Assembly (NCBI GenBank): GCA_023091735.1
Contig: JALKBU010001360.1
Span: 1-12,116, forward strand
Length of the DNA stretch: 12,116 bases
Source of the DNA: Trichomonas tenax
Lineage: Eukaryota; Parabasalia; Trichomonadida; Trichomonadidae
Reading direction: 5' to 3'
Shown: in pieces, positions 1-8,444 of the stretch
How positions within the stretch are numbered: the stretch's first letter is position 1
Layout: every line of letters begins with the position of its first letter
Translations under genes and position numbers: made by a program
Notes under the pieces: generated by a model
Seen by the model: only the letters and a program-made list of their open reading frames with translations
What the model was told of the DNA's origin: nothing
Database searches by the model: none

Positions 1-269
1 TATTGAGTGCGTGGAATCATTGCGAGTTTAGATTACCACACAAGAGCGATTCTGCAGAGGCACAGAAAGATGTTTACAAATTTTGGGTGGTATCAATGGA
101 TTTGGAATTATTGAGTGCGTGGAATCATTGCGAGTTTAGATTACCACACAAGAGCGATTCTGCAGAGGCACAGAAAGATGTTTACAAATTTTGGGTGGTA
201 TCAATGGATTTGGAATTATTGAGTGCGTGGAATCATTGCGAGTTTAGATTACCACACAAGACCGATTCT
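1..269 (+). repeat. 108-bp tandem repeat, 2.5 copies, open reading frame through it
   Basis: Copies lie at 1-108 and 109-216 and are identical base for base. A third, partial copy runs from 217 to 269 and differs only at 262 (C for G). The period is a multiple of three, and the plus frame starting at base 3 stays open through all copies, giving 36-residue units with the core SAWNHCEF, then RLPHKSDSAEAQKD and YKFWVVSMD. The minus frames carry stops, so if the repeat is coding it is read on plus. The array is probably cut by the left window edge. After 269 the same frame only reads the antisense of the ankyrin relic, so the coding meaning stops there. I do not recognise the peptide. Identical copies mean a recent expansion or an assembly effect. 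Confidence 0.85.
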
Positions 270-315
270 ATTAAAGCAATCTTCCATCAACTCTTTCTAT
301 TTTTCTCTACTTCTT

Positions 316-1517
316 CTACGTTCCCTTATTTATTGATAAGTTCTGATCCTTTGCTATCCTATTATTCCACGCAGAGATCATTAATGATGTCAACTTGTTT
401 GTATTGGACTCTTCCATATCAACTTCTGAATTAATTATAAATATCGCGATTTCTATATCATCTTCCAATGATTCTATCATTAATGGTGTTTTTTCTTCAC
501 TATCTATCCATTTGATATCGCGATTTATATCATTTACCTTTTTGAAAATGTTGACACAATTATATTTTGCTGCATATAATATTGGTGAAAAACCATTACA
601 ATCTTTGTTAATTACGCATCCGCCATTTTACACTATATCATCAATCAATAATGGAATTCCAAACGCAGTATAATTAACGGTGTTAGTAGCAATCTCTTTC
701 GATGAAGCTAAAAGATAATTGAAAGTTTGCAAATCAAGGAACTGTGCAGGAAAATTAATATCAATCTTTAGATCAAAATCGTCTTTAAAAGTTGTAACTA
801 AATCAAAATTGTGCCACATGATGCACTGCTCAATCACTTCCTGATCTTGTCTATAATATCGAAGACAATCTCTGATGATTTCTTGATCGTGTCCTTTAAA
901 GAAATAATAGAGACATCGATGAGAAATCGAAACATTATTTGTTTCGCAGAAATCGATAACATGAGATTGAACCATAACAACAACACCACTCGATCAACTT
1001 GAGTTTGTAAATAGATATATTAAAATCAAAGTCACCAATTGTATTGCAAATAATCTGTGATAATCCAATCACGTTGTCATTCAGTATACAATTCAACACA
1101 GAGTTTTCTTTATAAATTCTTTTTGGATTCTCCTAACAATGATTTCTAAAAATGGTGTAAATTCGAAAATAAACTGGGACAATTCAAAGAAATTTTGTAT
1201 TTTTTTGAATAAAGAATGCGAATTATTGGCTCTAAGCTTGAATAATTTGGATGAATTTCAAAATATGAGAATAATCTTCTAAAAAGTTCCCAATAATCAT
1301 TAAAATTTCTGGTATTTTGTTTGCATGCAATAGAGATAAGTCTATAATAAGCTGATATATCGCATTTATTAGTTTTAAAAACAACAACCATATCTCTAAA
1401 AATGGAATCCACATCCTGCGGATTCATGGACATCAATCTATTATCAATTTGAATAAAGGGATCATACTTCGTGAAATAGTAAGCGAATCTTTCTTCAAAA
1501 GAATCTCCTTCATTCAT
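316..1517 (-). pseudogene. Decayed ankyrin-repeat protein gene (DUF3447-type, trichomonad family)
   Basis: The relic is read right to left. From the ATG at 1517 an N-terminal segment (MNEGDSFEERFAYYF...) is open to a TAG at 1146. A second segment, in another frame over about 1130-985, carries the family-like text NSVLNCILND and LIEWCCCYGSI. A third, in yet another frame, runs from 975 and includes the DLQTFNYLLASSKEIA region. It meets a TAA at 628-630 and then goes on in the same frame to 316 with clear ankyrin-type text such as NGFSPILYAAKYN and KTPLMIESLEDD. There are thus at least two frame changes and one nonsense codon. The order of segments (helical N-terminal part, then ankyrin-like repeats) fits the large trichomonad ankyrin family. 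An intact member would bind partner proteins; this copy should not make a full product. Confidence 0.75.
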
Positions 1518-1924
1518 TAAAAATGTCACGTTTTAACTAAATCATATCAATGCATAGATTGCTGTGGTTCATTAGTGAACGTTAAAGGACTAAATTTAAA
1601 AAATATCAAAGAAAATATCAACATTTTGATCAAATTCATTGAGAAAGTTTCATTTCTTTGATTGGAGAAAGTATTTAAATGAATAAAATGAAATTCTATT
1701 TAAAATAACCTTATTAAGCAAAAATGGAAGGAACTATGAAAGTTGAGTTTCAGTGGAATAGAAACATAATCAAGATCTCAAAGTTTGCTCATCCGTATAA
1801 TGCATGATGCTTAATATTATGTATCAATTGTGGAATTAGAATATCATTCTAAGGATATTTTTTGCGGATCTTCATTTTTAGTGCATTTTTAAATTAATAA
1901 ACGTCATTTTTTGTAGATTTTTTG
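1518..1924. other. Divergent spacer between ankyrin relic and LRR gene
   Basis: This AT-rich spacer of about 400 bases should hold both promoters. The only open stretch of note is a 27-codon plus-strand ORF at 1724-1807 (begins MEGTMKVEFQW, ends in TGA). I cannot assign it, and it may be chance or the relic start of a lost gene. The LRR-gene initiator lies at its right end and is listed separately. Confidence 0.5.
1904..1913 (+). promoter_or_regulatory. Trichomonad Inr-like initiator of the LRR gene
   Basis: TCATTTTTTG ends 11 nt before the ATG at 1925. It agrees with the T. vaginalis initiator consensus TCA(Y)T(W)YTCA over its first eight positions. If the A at 1906 is +1, the 5' UTR is 19 nt, a usual length for trichomonads. 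In AT-rich DNA such matches arise by chance, so position relative to the start codon carries most of the weight. Confidence 0.5.
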
Positions 1925-4456
1925 ATGATTGATTTTACGAATGGAAACTTGACATCGCTCGATCAATTGCATGAAAAAATCTCCACTTTGCAGGTCAGCA
2001 CCGTAATCTTGAAGCAAAACAACATTGACAAAGTTTTGCCAGGAGATATTCTTGCTTTTACTAAAATATCTTCTCTAGACTTGTCACACAACAAGATTTC
2101 ATACGCAGAATTCATCAGCAATCTCGACAATCTTTCATTTCTCGACCTATCACATAACAACATTTCAAATTTAAGTTTAAATTTTATGAATTCAAAGCTA
2201 ACGAAGTTAATTCTCTCGAATAACAATATATCTACTATATCAATCAAGTATCCGATGAAAAATATATTCTATCTCGAAGCGAATAATAATCAAATTTCAA
2301 ATCTAACGTTTGTTTCAAATATGCCATCACTGCAAGAACTTTATTTGGATTCAAACATTCTATCAAGTATTGAAAGCTTAGAAAACATTCAAAAATTGCA
2401 AAAATTATCTATAAAAAATAATAATGTCGCAGATTTTCCGCCATTTAAGATGGAAGCACTTTTGGAACTTGATATATCCGACAACAAAATTAAGAATCTT
2501 CACTCATTTTCGCAATTTCCTCATCTTCAATCTTTGAAACTATCGAATAACAAGATAAACGATAAAAGCACCAAAAACTCGCCTACATTAAACGAACTGA
2601 TTAATATGGACATCAGCTCAAATCCTATTACGTTACCAATTTACATTCTCAATTTTGCGCCGAATGTTCAGACAGTCGACATCTCGAACACGAGCGTCGC
2701 GGCGGAGATCGAGCTCGTCAAGTTTCTGGAGGCAGCGAAGCACCTCTCGTTCATCAACTTCCAAGAGACTCCTTTCATGAATAACGAAGCAAACATAAAT
2801 CTTGAAAGCAAATGCATGACCGACGTCGGCAGCATCAAAGCAGGCCTCGCCAACAGGAAGGCCATCGAAGAATTGGAAATCCAAAACAAAGCACTAAGAA
2901 ACGAGATCATCGGACTATTATATGACAAAAAAGACGATCCCTGTGCTGTGGAGGTCATCGCGAGCCTCCAAAAGGAGAACCAGTTCATGAAGAAGCTGCT
3001 CTTTGAGAAGAAATCGCAAAGCACAGAAAATCAAAACACAAGCAAAAAATCAATCACGAAATTTGATGAAAAAGTTCAAACATCTGCAATTCACACAGCA
3101 AATCTCGAAGAAAAATCAACGCAAAAGAATACTTCGCAAATCATCAAAGCTGAACCTCAAAATCAATCAGAATCTAAAACAAAAAGTAACAAAAAACATA
3201 GCAAATCATCTCATTCAATGACAGGCTCTGAAAAGTTTGTGGACTATGACGAATATGAGAAAAGGAGAGATAGATTATTGCGACATTTTGGCGAGAAACC
3301 GTCTAAACGGTCATTTGAGTCGCTGCAAGAGAGCAATAGCGATTTGATGTCAATTCTTCGCGAATTAAAGAGAAATGATACAAAAATTGATCATATCGAA
3401 AAAATATGCGATGACAATGCGTCAATCGTTGCCCAGCTCATAAGCAGGGAGAAGCACAAGCACAGGCATAAGCATGTTCACCACCACATCATCAGAGTTC
3501 CGAAGGAAAAGAAAAACATTCTCTCTCACCACCACGCGGGTTATTACGGTGAGGACGATGTCTACTCAGACTTTGACGAAGAGTGCATCAATTCAAACTA
3601 TGAATGCCCTTTCTGTGAAAATCCAAATAAAATTGTTGAGAAAGCGAAGCCAATAAAAGCTACGAGAAATCCTCAAATCGTTCTGTCGGAGTCCCTCTCG
3701 CAGTCGCCAGATTACAAGAACGTACAGCTCGAACTTAAGCCAGTAAAAGGCTGCGACGTCGATTCGATGAGACTTCCGTTTTGGGAGGAACTCTCGAGCT
3801 TCGCCGACGTCACGCGCGAGGAGGAAGAAGTCATGTTCTCGAAGCCCCTCAAGAACACATGGCCCTTCACGCAGATGGAGCCTCGCGCGATTCCTTGGGA
3901 CTTTCATCTGCCAAAGTCGCCTGAAACAAGGCCCAACAAAGGAAAATGCGTCAAAAAAATTACTCTAAGCATGGTCGTCGACAGCATTCTTGAAAGCGCA
4001 AGAATCGCAAACATATACAACGAGAATATCGACAAAAACAGCCGTGAAGCAGAGATGATTAGGCTGTGGATCAGCGCTGTCACAGGAAAGAATGCTATCA
4101 TAGACAAAATCCAGAGGGCACCAAACGCATCAAAGATCACAAAACTTCTTCAAAATAAGCCGAAATTAGGCCTTATAAAAGTGAAAAACGGCCCATCGTC
4201 ACTCAGAATGCCAGGCCTAGACAACACAGTCGTCAAACTTGACTCTATCTCGTGCGGAGAATATGTTCTCTGTGCATTTCACGGTGGACGCATGGCAAGA
4301 GACCACCATGAGAAAGCCGTAGCCTCATCGGTGCTGATGAGCGTCGTCACCAGGGCTGGGTACGACTCGTTAGTCTTCGGTAAGCGCGGAAACCGAAAAA
4401 TTTGCGTCAGCGACGGATCAAAAGTTGTCCCAGTCTACTCTCTCGTTGTTATTTAA
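1925..4456 (+). CDS. Leucine-rich repeat protein with coiled-coil centre and PARP-like C-terminus
   Basis: This encodes 843 residues. I choose the ATG at 1925 (MIDFTNGN...) because it is the first ATG after the Inr. Residues about 20-270 form some nine LRRs of the LxxLDLSHNxIS type, which usually bind proteins. Residues about 295-350 are a likely coiled coil (IEELEIQNKALRNEI). Residues 355-430 are K/S/Q-rich and low in complexity. Residues 434-490 are charged and helical. A His-rich stretch (HKHRHKHVHHH, about 510-520) is followed by ECPFCENP (about 559-566), a lone CxxC. The last 70 residues contain EYVLCAFHGG, GYDSLVF and ICVSDGSKVVPVYSLVV, which match the pattern of the end of a PARP catalytic domain (V-x-G, GYDS, V-x-P-x-Y-x-V). 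No clear HG motif of an active PARP precedes them, so catalysis is doubtful. The LRR part is firm; the PARP-like part is inference. The stop is TAA, and TAAA overlaps it. Confidence 0.9.
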   Translation: MIDFTNGNLTSLDQLHEKISTLQVSTVILKQNNIDKVLPGDILAFTKISSLDLSHNKISYAEFISNLDNLSFLDLSHNNISNLSLNFMNSKLTKLILSNNNISTISIKYPMKNIFYLEANNNQISNLTFVSNMPSLQELYLDSNILSSIESLENIQKLQKLSIKNNNVADFPPFKMEALLELDISDNKIKNLHSFSQFPHLQSLKLSNNKINDKSTKNSPTLNELINMDISSNPITLPIYILNFAPNVQTVDISNTSVAAEIELVKFLEAAKHLSFINFQETPFMNNEANINLESKCMTDVGSIKAGLANRKAIEELEIQNKALRNEIIGLLYDKKDDPCAVEVIASLQKENQFMKKLLFEKKSQSTENQNTSKKSITKFDEKVQTSAIHTANLEEKSTQKNTSQIIKAEPQNQSESKTKSNKKHSKSSHSMTGSEKFVDYDEYEKRRDRLLRHFGEKPSKRSFESLQESNSDLMSILRELKRNDTKIDHIEKICDDNASIVAQLISREKHKHRHKHVHHHIIRVPKEKKNILSHHHAGYYGEDDVYSDFDEECINSNYECPFCENPNKIVEKAKPIKATRNPQIVLSESLSQSPDYKNVQLELKPVKGCDVDSMRLPFWEELSSFADVTREEEEVMFSKPLKNTWPFTQMEPRAIPWDFHLPKSPETRPNKGKCVKKITLSMVVDSILESARIANIYNENIDKNSREAEMIRLWISAVTGKNAIIDKIQRAPNASKITKLLQNKPKLGLIKVKNGPSSLRMPGLDNTVVKLDSISCGEYVLCAFHGGRMARDHHEKAVASSVLMSVVTRAGYDSLVFGKRGNRKICVSDGSKVVPVYSLVVI

Positions 4457-4785
4457 ATATGTTAGATTTTATCAAAATTGAGAAGGATTTTATATTTTTC
4501 TTAGAACTTCTTTTTCGCTTTTTATTACTAGATATAAAAACGAATATCAAAATTGCGAGATAAAAAAATTGAGAAAAATTATTTGTGTTTCTTTTTCGGT
4601 TTTTGTTTATTTGTATATTTAGTTTTGATGATATTAATAAACAAAAATATCTACAAATTAGTTTTCGCATTCAAAAAATTTTAATCCGCCATAACGCTTA
4701 AAAATATGTAAAATAAAGATGATATTTAAAATTAAAATTGAAAAGTCATCAATAAATTGATAAATTTATAAAAAAAATATCTTGA
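4457..4785. other. AT-rich spacer between the LRR gene and the 442-residue gene
   Basis: The spacer is 329 bases and very AT-rich, with T-tracts and A-tracts. The TAAA polyadenylation signal of the upstream gene lies on its stop codon (4454-4457), and further AATAAA-type words occur near 4636. A possible but poor initiator (TCATCAAT, about 4746) sits 40 nt before the next ATG. I see no RNA gene and no convincing ORF. Confidence 0.5.
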
Positions 4786-6114
4786 ATGGATAATGACAGG
4801 GATAAAGACACCAAGTCTAATCCTATCATCGTCTTCGACACAGAACAGAGCGACGGCAAGTCGAACATCACGATAGGGTGTCGGCAGCCGTCTTTTCTGC
4901 GACTGCAAGGTTCATTAATCCCCAAGGGATTCGATTCTCTCGACGAATTCCAGGTAAGCCACAACTGCGTTCGCCTGAACTCTGTCCTGGACATCTCAGC
5001 AACCAAAAAGAACTTGCAGGAATTATTAACAAAAAGAAATGAGCAAAAATGGAAAGAAATGGGATACGACCAAGTGCAGATAGAGAATTCGCTGAACAGA
5101 CAACACTCTCACGGGCTATTTAAAAATATAGACATTCAATCAAATCTCAAAGATGCAAAGGTTTTCTCATCTTTCTCTCAACTGGAGTCTTTCAAAATGG
5201 ATGGAAAAGAACCTGAGAACCTTCCGCTCATGGATATCTCTGAAGAACCTGAAGAATGCGAACAAAAACGCACAATTTTACGCTCTTTAAGCTCTGGAAT
5301 CGCTTTCCCCAACCTCGAAATCCCTGACCCTGCGAAGCTGAAAGTCATTCAGGACGAGGAAGAGGATTACGATTCGTCCTCTGACGGAACTATGATTTGT
5401 TTCCTTGAAAACGGAATGCCAGAGCATATTTACACAATTCTGAAGCACGAGCCAAACACGCTCGTTTACAAAGCTCTCTGCGGCAGAGAGTTTCCAAATC
5501 TTTTGTATGATATCATGAACATTCTCGTCGAGGAGCTCGAGTGCTATATCTCGGAGAGCCTCGAGGACTGCTACGAGGCGGAAGCTTATCACATTCAGAG
5601 CATAATAGATTTACTCAGGAAAACCTCCGACAAAACCATTTTGCCACCGATAGGAATTAATCAGACCATGTACCAGAAAAAGATGAAAGAGTTCTATACT
5701 GCTTTCGAAAGCAAAATTGAATATTGGGATACACAATGCTTCTTAAATGAGGATAACAGAGAGCGCTCTCTGAAAAAGCTTAACCACAACACAAAGATTT
5801 TGCCACAATCAAAACAATATCAAGATGAATTACAAATGATTCAATTCCAATACGAAAAGACTCTCTTCGCAATCAACAAAGGCTATTCTGAGACCATGCA
5901 GCGCCTCAAGGAGTGTATCACCAAGGTTCAAAATGGATATAACCAAGTTTCAATGGATCCTGTTGTGCCTCATTTATCCTCTCGCATCATGTCGAGGAAG
6001 CCGAAGATTGTGGCGTGCTCCAAAATCAACAAGCCTTGCATATGTATGCACCAGCATCCGAAGATTATTCGCCCTCAGACACCACCATTCACCAACAAGA
6101 GTATGCGGAACTAA
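4786..6114 (+). CDS. Hypothetical protein, 442 residues, acidic with C-terminal Cys/His cluster
   Basis: I do not recognise this protein. The start is the first ATG of the open frame (MDNDRDKDTKSN). The N-terminal 60 residues include NITIGCRQPSFLRLQ and look unstructured or beta-type. Residues about 65-100 are charged and helical (NLQELLTKRNEQKWKEM). Residues 140-205 are acidic, with EEEDYDSSSDG. Residues 215-290 form a helical block (LLYDIMNILVEELECYISESLEDCYEAEAYHIQSIIDLLRK without a signal for export). Residues 320-395 suggest a coiled coil. The end is basic and carries C411, C418, C420, H422 and H424, a possible metal site. There is no signal peptide or membrane segment. It follows the LRR gene on the same strand after 329 bases, too far for a shared transcript. 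Codon use matches the LRR gene and the frame is intact, so I take it as a real gene. Confidence 0.85.
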   Translation: MDNDRDKDTKSNPIIVFDTEQSDGKSNITIGCRQPSFLRLQGSLIPKGFDSLDEFQVSHNCVRLNSVLDISATKKNLQELLTKRNEQKWKEMGYDQVQIENSLNRQHSHGLFKNIDIQSNLKDAKVFSSFSQLESFKMDGKEPENLPLMDISEEPEECEQKRTILRSLSSGIAFPNLEIPDPAKLKVIQDEEEDYDSSSDGTMICFLENGMPEHIYTILKHEPNTLVYKALCGREFPNLLYDIMNILVEELECYISESLEDCYEAEAYHIQSIIDLLRKTSDKTILPPIGINQTMYQKKMKEFYTAFESKIEYWDTQCFLNEDNRERSLKKLNHNTKILPQSKQYQDELQMIQFQYEKTLFAINKGYSETMQRLKECITKVQNGYNQVSMDPVVPHLSSRIMSRKPKIVACSKINKPCICMHQHPKIIRPQTPPFTNKSMRN

Positions 6115-6153
6115 TAGATGTATGTTATATAAATATATATATTTGTTTGGATT

Positions 6154-6159
6154 AATAAA
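6154..6159 (+). terminator. Polyadenylation signal AATAAA of the 442-residue gene
   Basis: AATAAA lies 40 nt after the TAA stop at 6112-6114 and is followed by T-rich sequence. UAAA is the known trichomonad polyadenylation core. The call rests on position only. Confidence 0.35.
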
Positions 6160-7245
6160 CATGTTTTAACTAATTTTTGTTTTTTTTTTTCGATTTTTTA
6201 TCACAATTTTTTGATTTTTATAAAATCCGGTAAGCATGTTCTGGAAGTGGGCCCCTTATGTTAAAAAAGCTGTGGGATTGTCTATTATGTTGCATGTGTC
6301 GAAAAACTAAAATATTTATAGAAAAAGTCTTTTTCTGTGAGAATAAAATCTTCATTTTGCAATTATAATTCAGCTAATATGTTTTATTTTATATAAGCAT
6401 GCATATCATGTAACATAACTTTTTTTGTGGGCTCTCTGGCCAAACCTCCAGACACGATTCAATTTTGAGTGAGTATAAGGTTATGTTGCACACCAAAAAA
6501 TGCGACGATAGCTGCCAACCATTCAATTTTGGCCTTAAAAGGGATAATCCAGAAATCAGACCCTTTATCACCCCTATTTTTAAACATGAATCCCAATGAT
6601 GGGCTTTAATTCCAAACTCTCACAAGGCTTGAAAACTATGCTAAAACATGAACGAATTAGGTCTGGCAGCCAAATCTCCGGCACCTGTCTCACGATTTCC
6701 AACTTAATAATATTTGGTATTTTTTTCCCAGTCAACTACTGCTGAAGGATGTATCACATCCGTTCTCATCGTCCATTTCCTCTTGCTTCATGTTTTATTC
6801 GACTTTTTTTATTTTCATCGTTAATCATTATTCGAATTTGCACAGCAAATCAATTAATGTTATGACTTGCATCGTAATTACATGATAACCCATGAAAATC
6901 TTTTTATAAATTTACAGAAAATTCGATTTTTAATTTTTTCTCAAGGTATCAAACAATCAACGTTCTTAAAAATCGATATGCCTTACGATTAAAGCATAAC
7001 CATTAAACTCAGAGCTCCTTTTTAATTGATAAATTACAAATTTCCTATTTGGAACCTAGATAATTGATGATATTAAGACTTTAATTGTCTGCTCTAGGCA
7101 TTTATCAGCACACACAATTCCTTACAGAATTTTTAAAGATCGATTTAATATCGATGTTAAAGATTAACCAAATTGAAGTTTTTAGGTAGGGTCGTAGACA
7201 TGAATACAACTTTAATGATATAGCTTCATTTTGGCTATAGAATTT

Positions 7246-7282
7246 ATTTATTTAGGGGCATGATTTCTCCCCCTAAATAAAT
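7246..7282. repeat. 13-bp perfect inverted repeat, 11-nt loop
   Basis: ATTTATTTAGGGG at 7246-7258 pairs perfectly with CCCCTAAATAAAT at 7270-7282 across an 11-nt loop. It lies about 160 bases before the Myb gene 1 start codon. Four G:C pairs close to the loop would make this a stable hairpin in RNA or single-stranded DNA. Its role is unknown; a regulatory cruciform, a processed RNA hairpin or a mobile-element remnant are all possible. Confidence 0.8.
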
Positions 7283-7424
7283 TTTTGATGTCAAACACTA
7301 TGTGTATTACAGGCGTGAATTTTCATGGAAGTCGATATGCGTAGTTTGGCTCCGTATTCATCGAAAAAATTGAGATATAATTTTACAGGAATTGAATTAA
7401 CCATTCTTTGAGATTGAATGTTAT

Positions 7425-7434
7425 TCATTTTTCA
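7425..7434 (+). promoter_or_regulatory. Inr initiator of Myb gene 1
   Basis: TCATTTTTCA matches the trichomonad initiator TCAYTWYTCA at all ten positions. With the A at 7427 as +1, the 5' UTR to the ATG at 7444 is 17 nt, a usual trichomonad length. This supports 7444 as the start and suggests the gene was, or is, transcribed despite its in-frame TAG codons. In T. vaginalis this element is bound by IBP39. Confidence 0.65.
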
Positions 7435-7443
7435 AAAATCATC

Positions 7444-8244
7444 ATGGAAGGCCTAGACTCCTTACTCAACGTCTACGACTATCTGCTCAACGGGACGAAC
7501 CCGTCAGCGTACCAGGACATGAAGTTCCTCTTCTACAACTTCATTACAAACGCGCTGACGTACCAGGAGGCGAAGCAGAAGAGCATCGCGCTCATTGGCA
7601 CCAGCAACCCCGTCGACAAGCTCTACTCCCTCATCCTCGTCCCTGAGGTGCCCCTCCCGATGAAGCACTCCAAATCCAAATATAACCCAAACAGAGGATC
7701 GAACTCGTGGAACCAGATTGAGGACCAGAGACTCCTCGCTGGAATCAGGAGGTACGGAATCAATGAGTTCAGGAAGATCTCGATTTTCGTCGGCAATGGA
7801 AGGAACAGAGGTCAGTATTCGCAGAGATGGTTCAGGTTCCTCAACCCGCTCATCAACAAGTCCTCGTGGACGCAGGAGAAGGACATCCTATTGATAGAAT
7901 GTGTCAACAGAATCGGAAATCACTGCTGGTACAAAGTTGCGTAGGAGTTCAACGGAAGGACGGACGTTCAAAGCCGGTACAGGTATCAGCTGATCTCTAA
8001 GAACTACCCATAGGACCTCGGATTGAAGCCAAACAATTATTTCAACAAATATTATCTGAATAAGGTCCTTCCAGCACAGCCACCGGCGGCCCCAAGTCCG
8101 CCAAAGCCAGAAGAGACGCCTCAGGATGACGTAAAGGTTGAGATAGACAGCATCATTGATTCATTCCAACTTTTGGACCTCATCAGCCTGTCGAGCTCCG
8201 ACCCTTCGAGTCTCTTCAACACGCTCGAGGAGTTTGCAAAGTGA
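7444..8244 (+). pseudogene. Trichomonad Myb-like protein gene with two in-frame TAG codons
   Basis: The frame holds 266 codons from the ATG at 7444 to the TGA at 8242-8244, broken only by TAG at codon 167 (7942) and codon 190 (8011). Residues 1-85 are the leader seen in trichomonad Mybs (LIGTSNPVDKL). R2 runs about 87-135 (W89, F109, W129, with the family signature VGNGRN..YSQRW). R3 runs about 140-185 (W142, W162, then FNGRTDVQSRYRY). A Pro-rich linker (about 207-220) and an acidic, Ser/Leu-rich tail follow, possibly an activation region. The family binds DNA in the nucleus. The first TAG lies inside R3, so a product ending there would lack the recognition helix. There is no frameshift and codon bias is strong and GC-rich throughout, so either decay is very recent or TAG is read through. 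An intact Inr lies upstream. Confidence 0.8.
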
Positions 8245-8284
8245 AAAGAATATTGTTTGAAAATTTGGTTCTTTTTTGATTCTC

Positions 8285-8290
8285 AATAAA
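8285..8290 (+). terminator. Polyadenylation signal AATAAA of Myb gene 1
   Basis: AATAAA sits 41 nt after the TGA stop, inside the 200-bp spacer between the convergent Myb genes. It follows a T-rich run and lies at the same distance as the signal after the 442-residue gene. Confidence 0.35.
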
Positions 8291-8444
8291 AAATGACTAT
8301 TTTAACATAGTTTTTTCGTCAAATATAAGTTGATTTTTTAAAAGAGATTTACATTGATGATAAAATTATAATAAAAAAAAATTATTGTTTTGTGCAAATA
8401 ACCTCGGATTTGTCTTCCATTTTCATACAAACAATATGATAACA

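Larger units (their letters stand above)
6115..7443. other. Long non-coding spacer with relic repeats, upstream of Myb gene 1
   Basis: About 1.3 kb without a believable ORF on either strand; the open stretches are short, start without context and have no family resemblance. It holds a poly-T run near 6176-6190 and two degenerate copies of a TCTGGC..CCAAAYCTCC..CACGATTYC segment at 6435-6460 and 6662-6700. Copy one lies inside an 11-bp inverted pair (TGTAACATAAC at 6409-6419; GTTATGTTGCA at 6480-6490, one mismatch). Near the right end is the strong inverted repeat listed at 7246-7282. The middle part is richer in GC than the flanks and may be an old element remnant. I see no tRNA, rRNA or snRNA signature. 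Confidence 0.5.

Noticed and set aside
1724..1807. 27-codon ORF MEGTMKVEFQW... in the divergent spacer
   Set aside because: Too short, no initiator at the right distance and no family resemblance; kept only as a note.
6389..6571. 60-codon minus-strand open frame in the long spacer
   Set aside because: It overlaps inverted and degenerate repeats, has no promoter signal, and its composition does not look like a protein of this genome.
6115..7443. Complete transposon in the long spacer
   Set aside because: No transposase-like frame and no long terminal inverted repeats; only short degenerate repeats are present.
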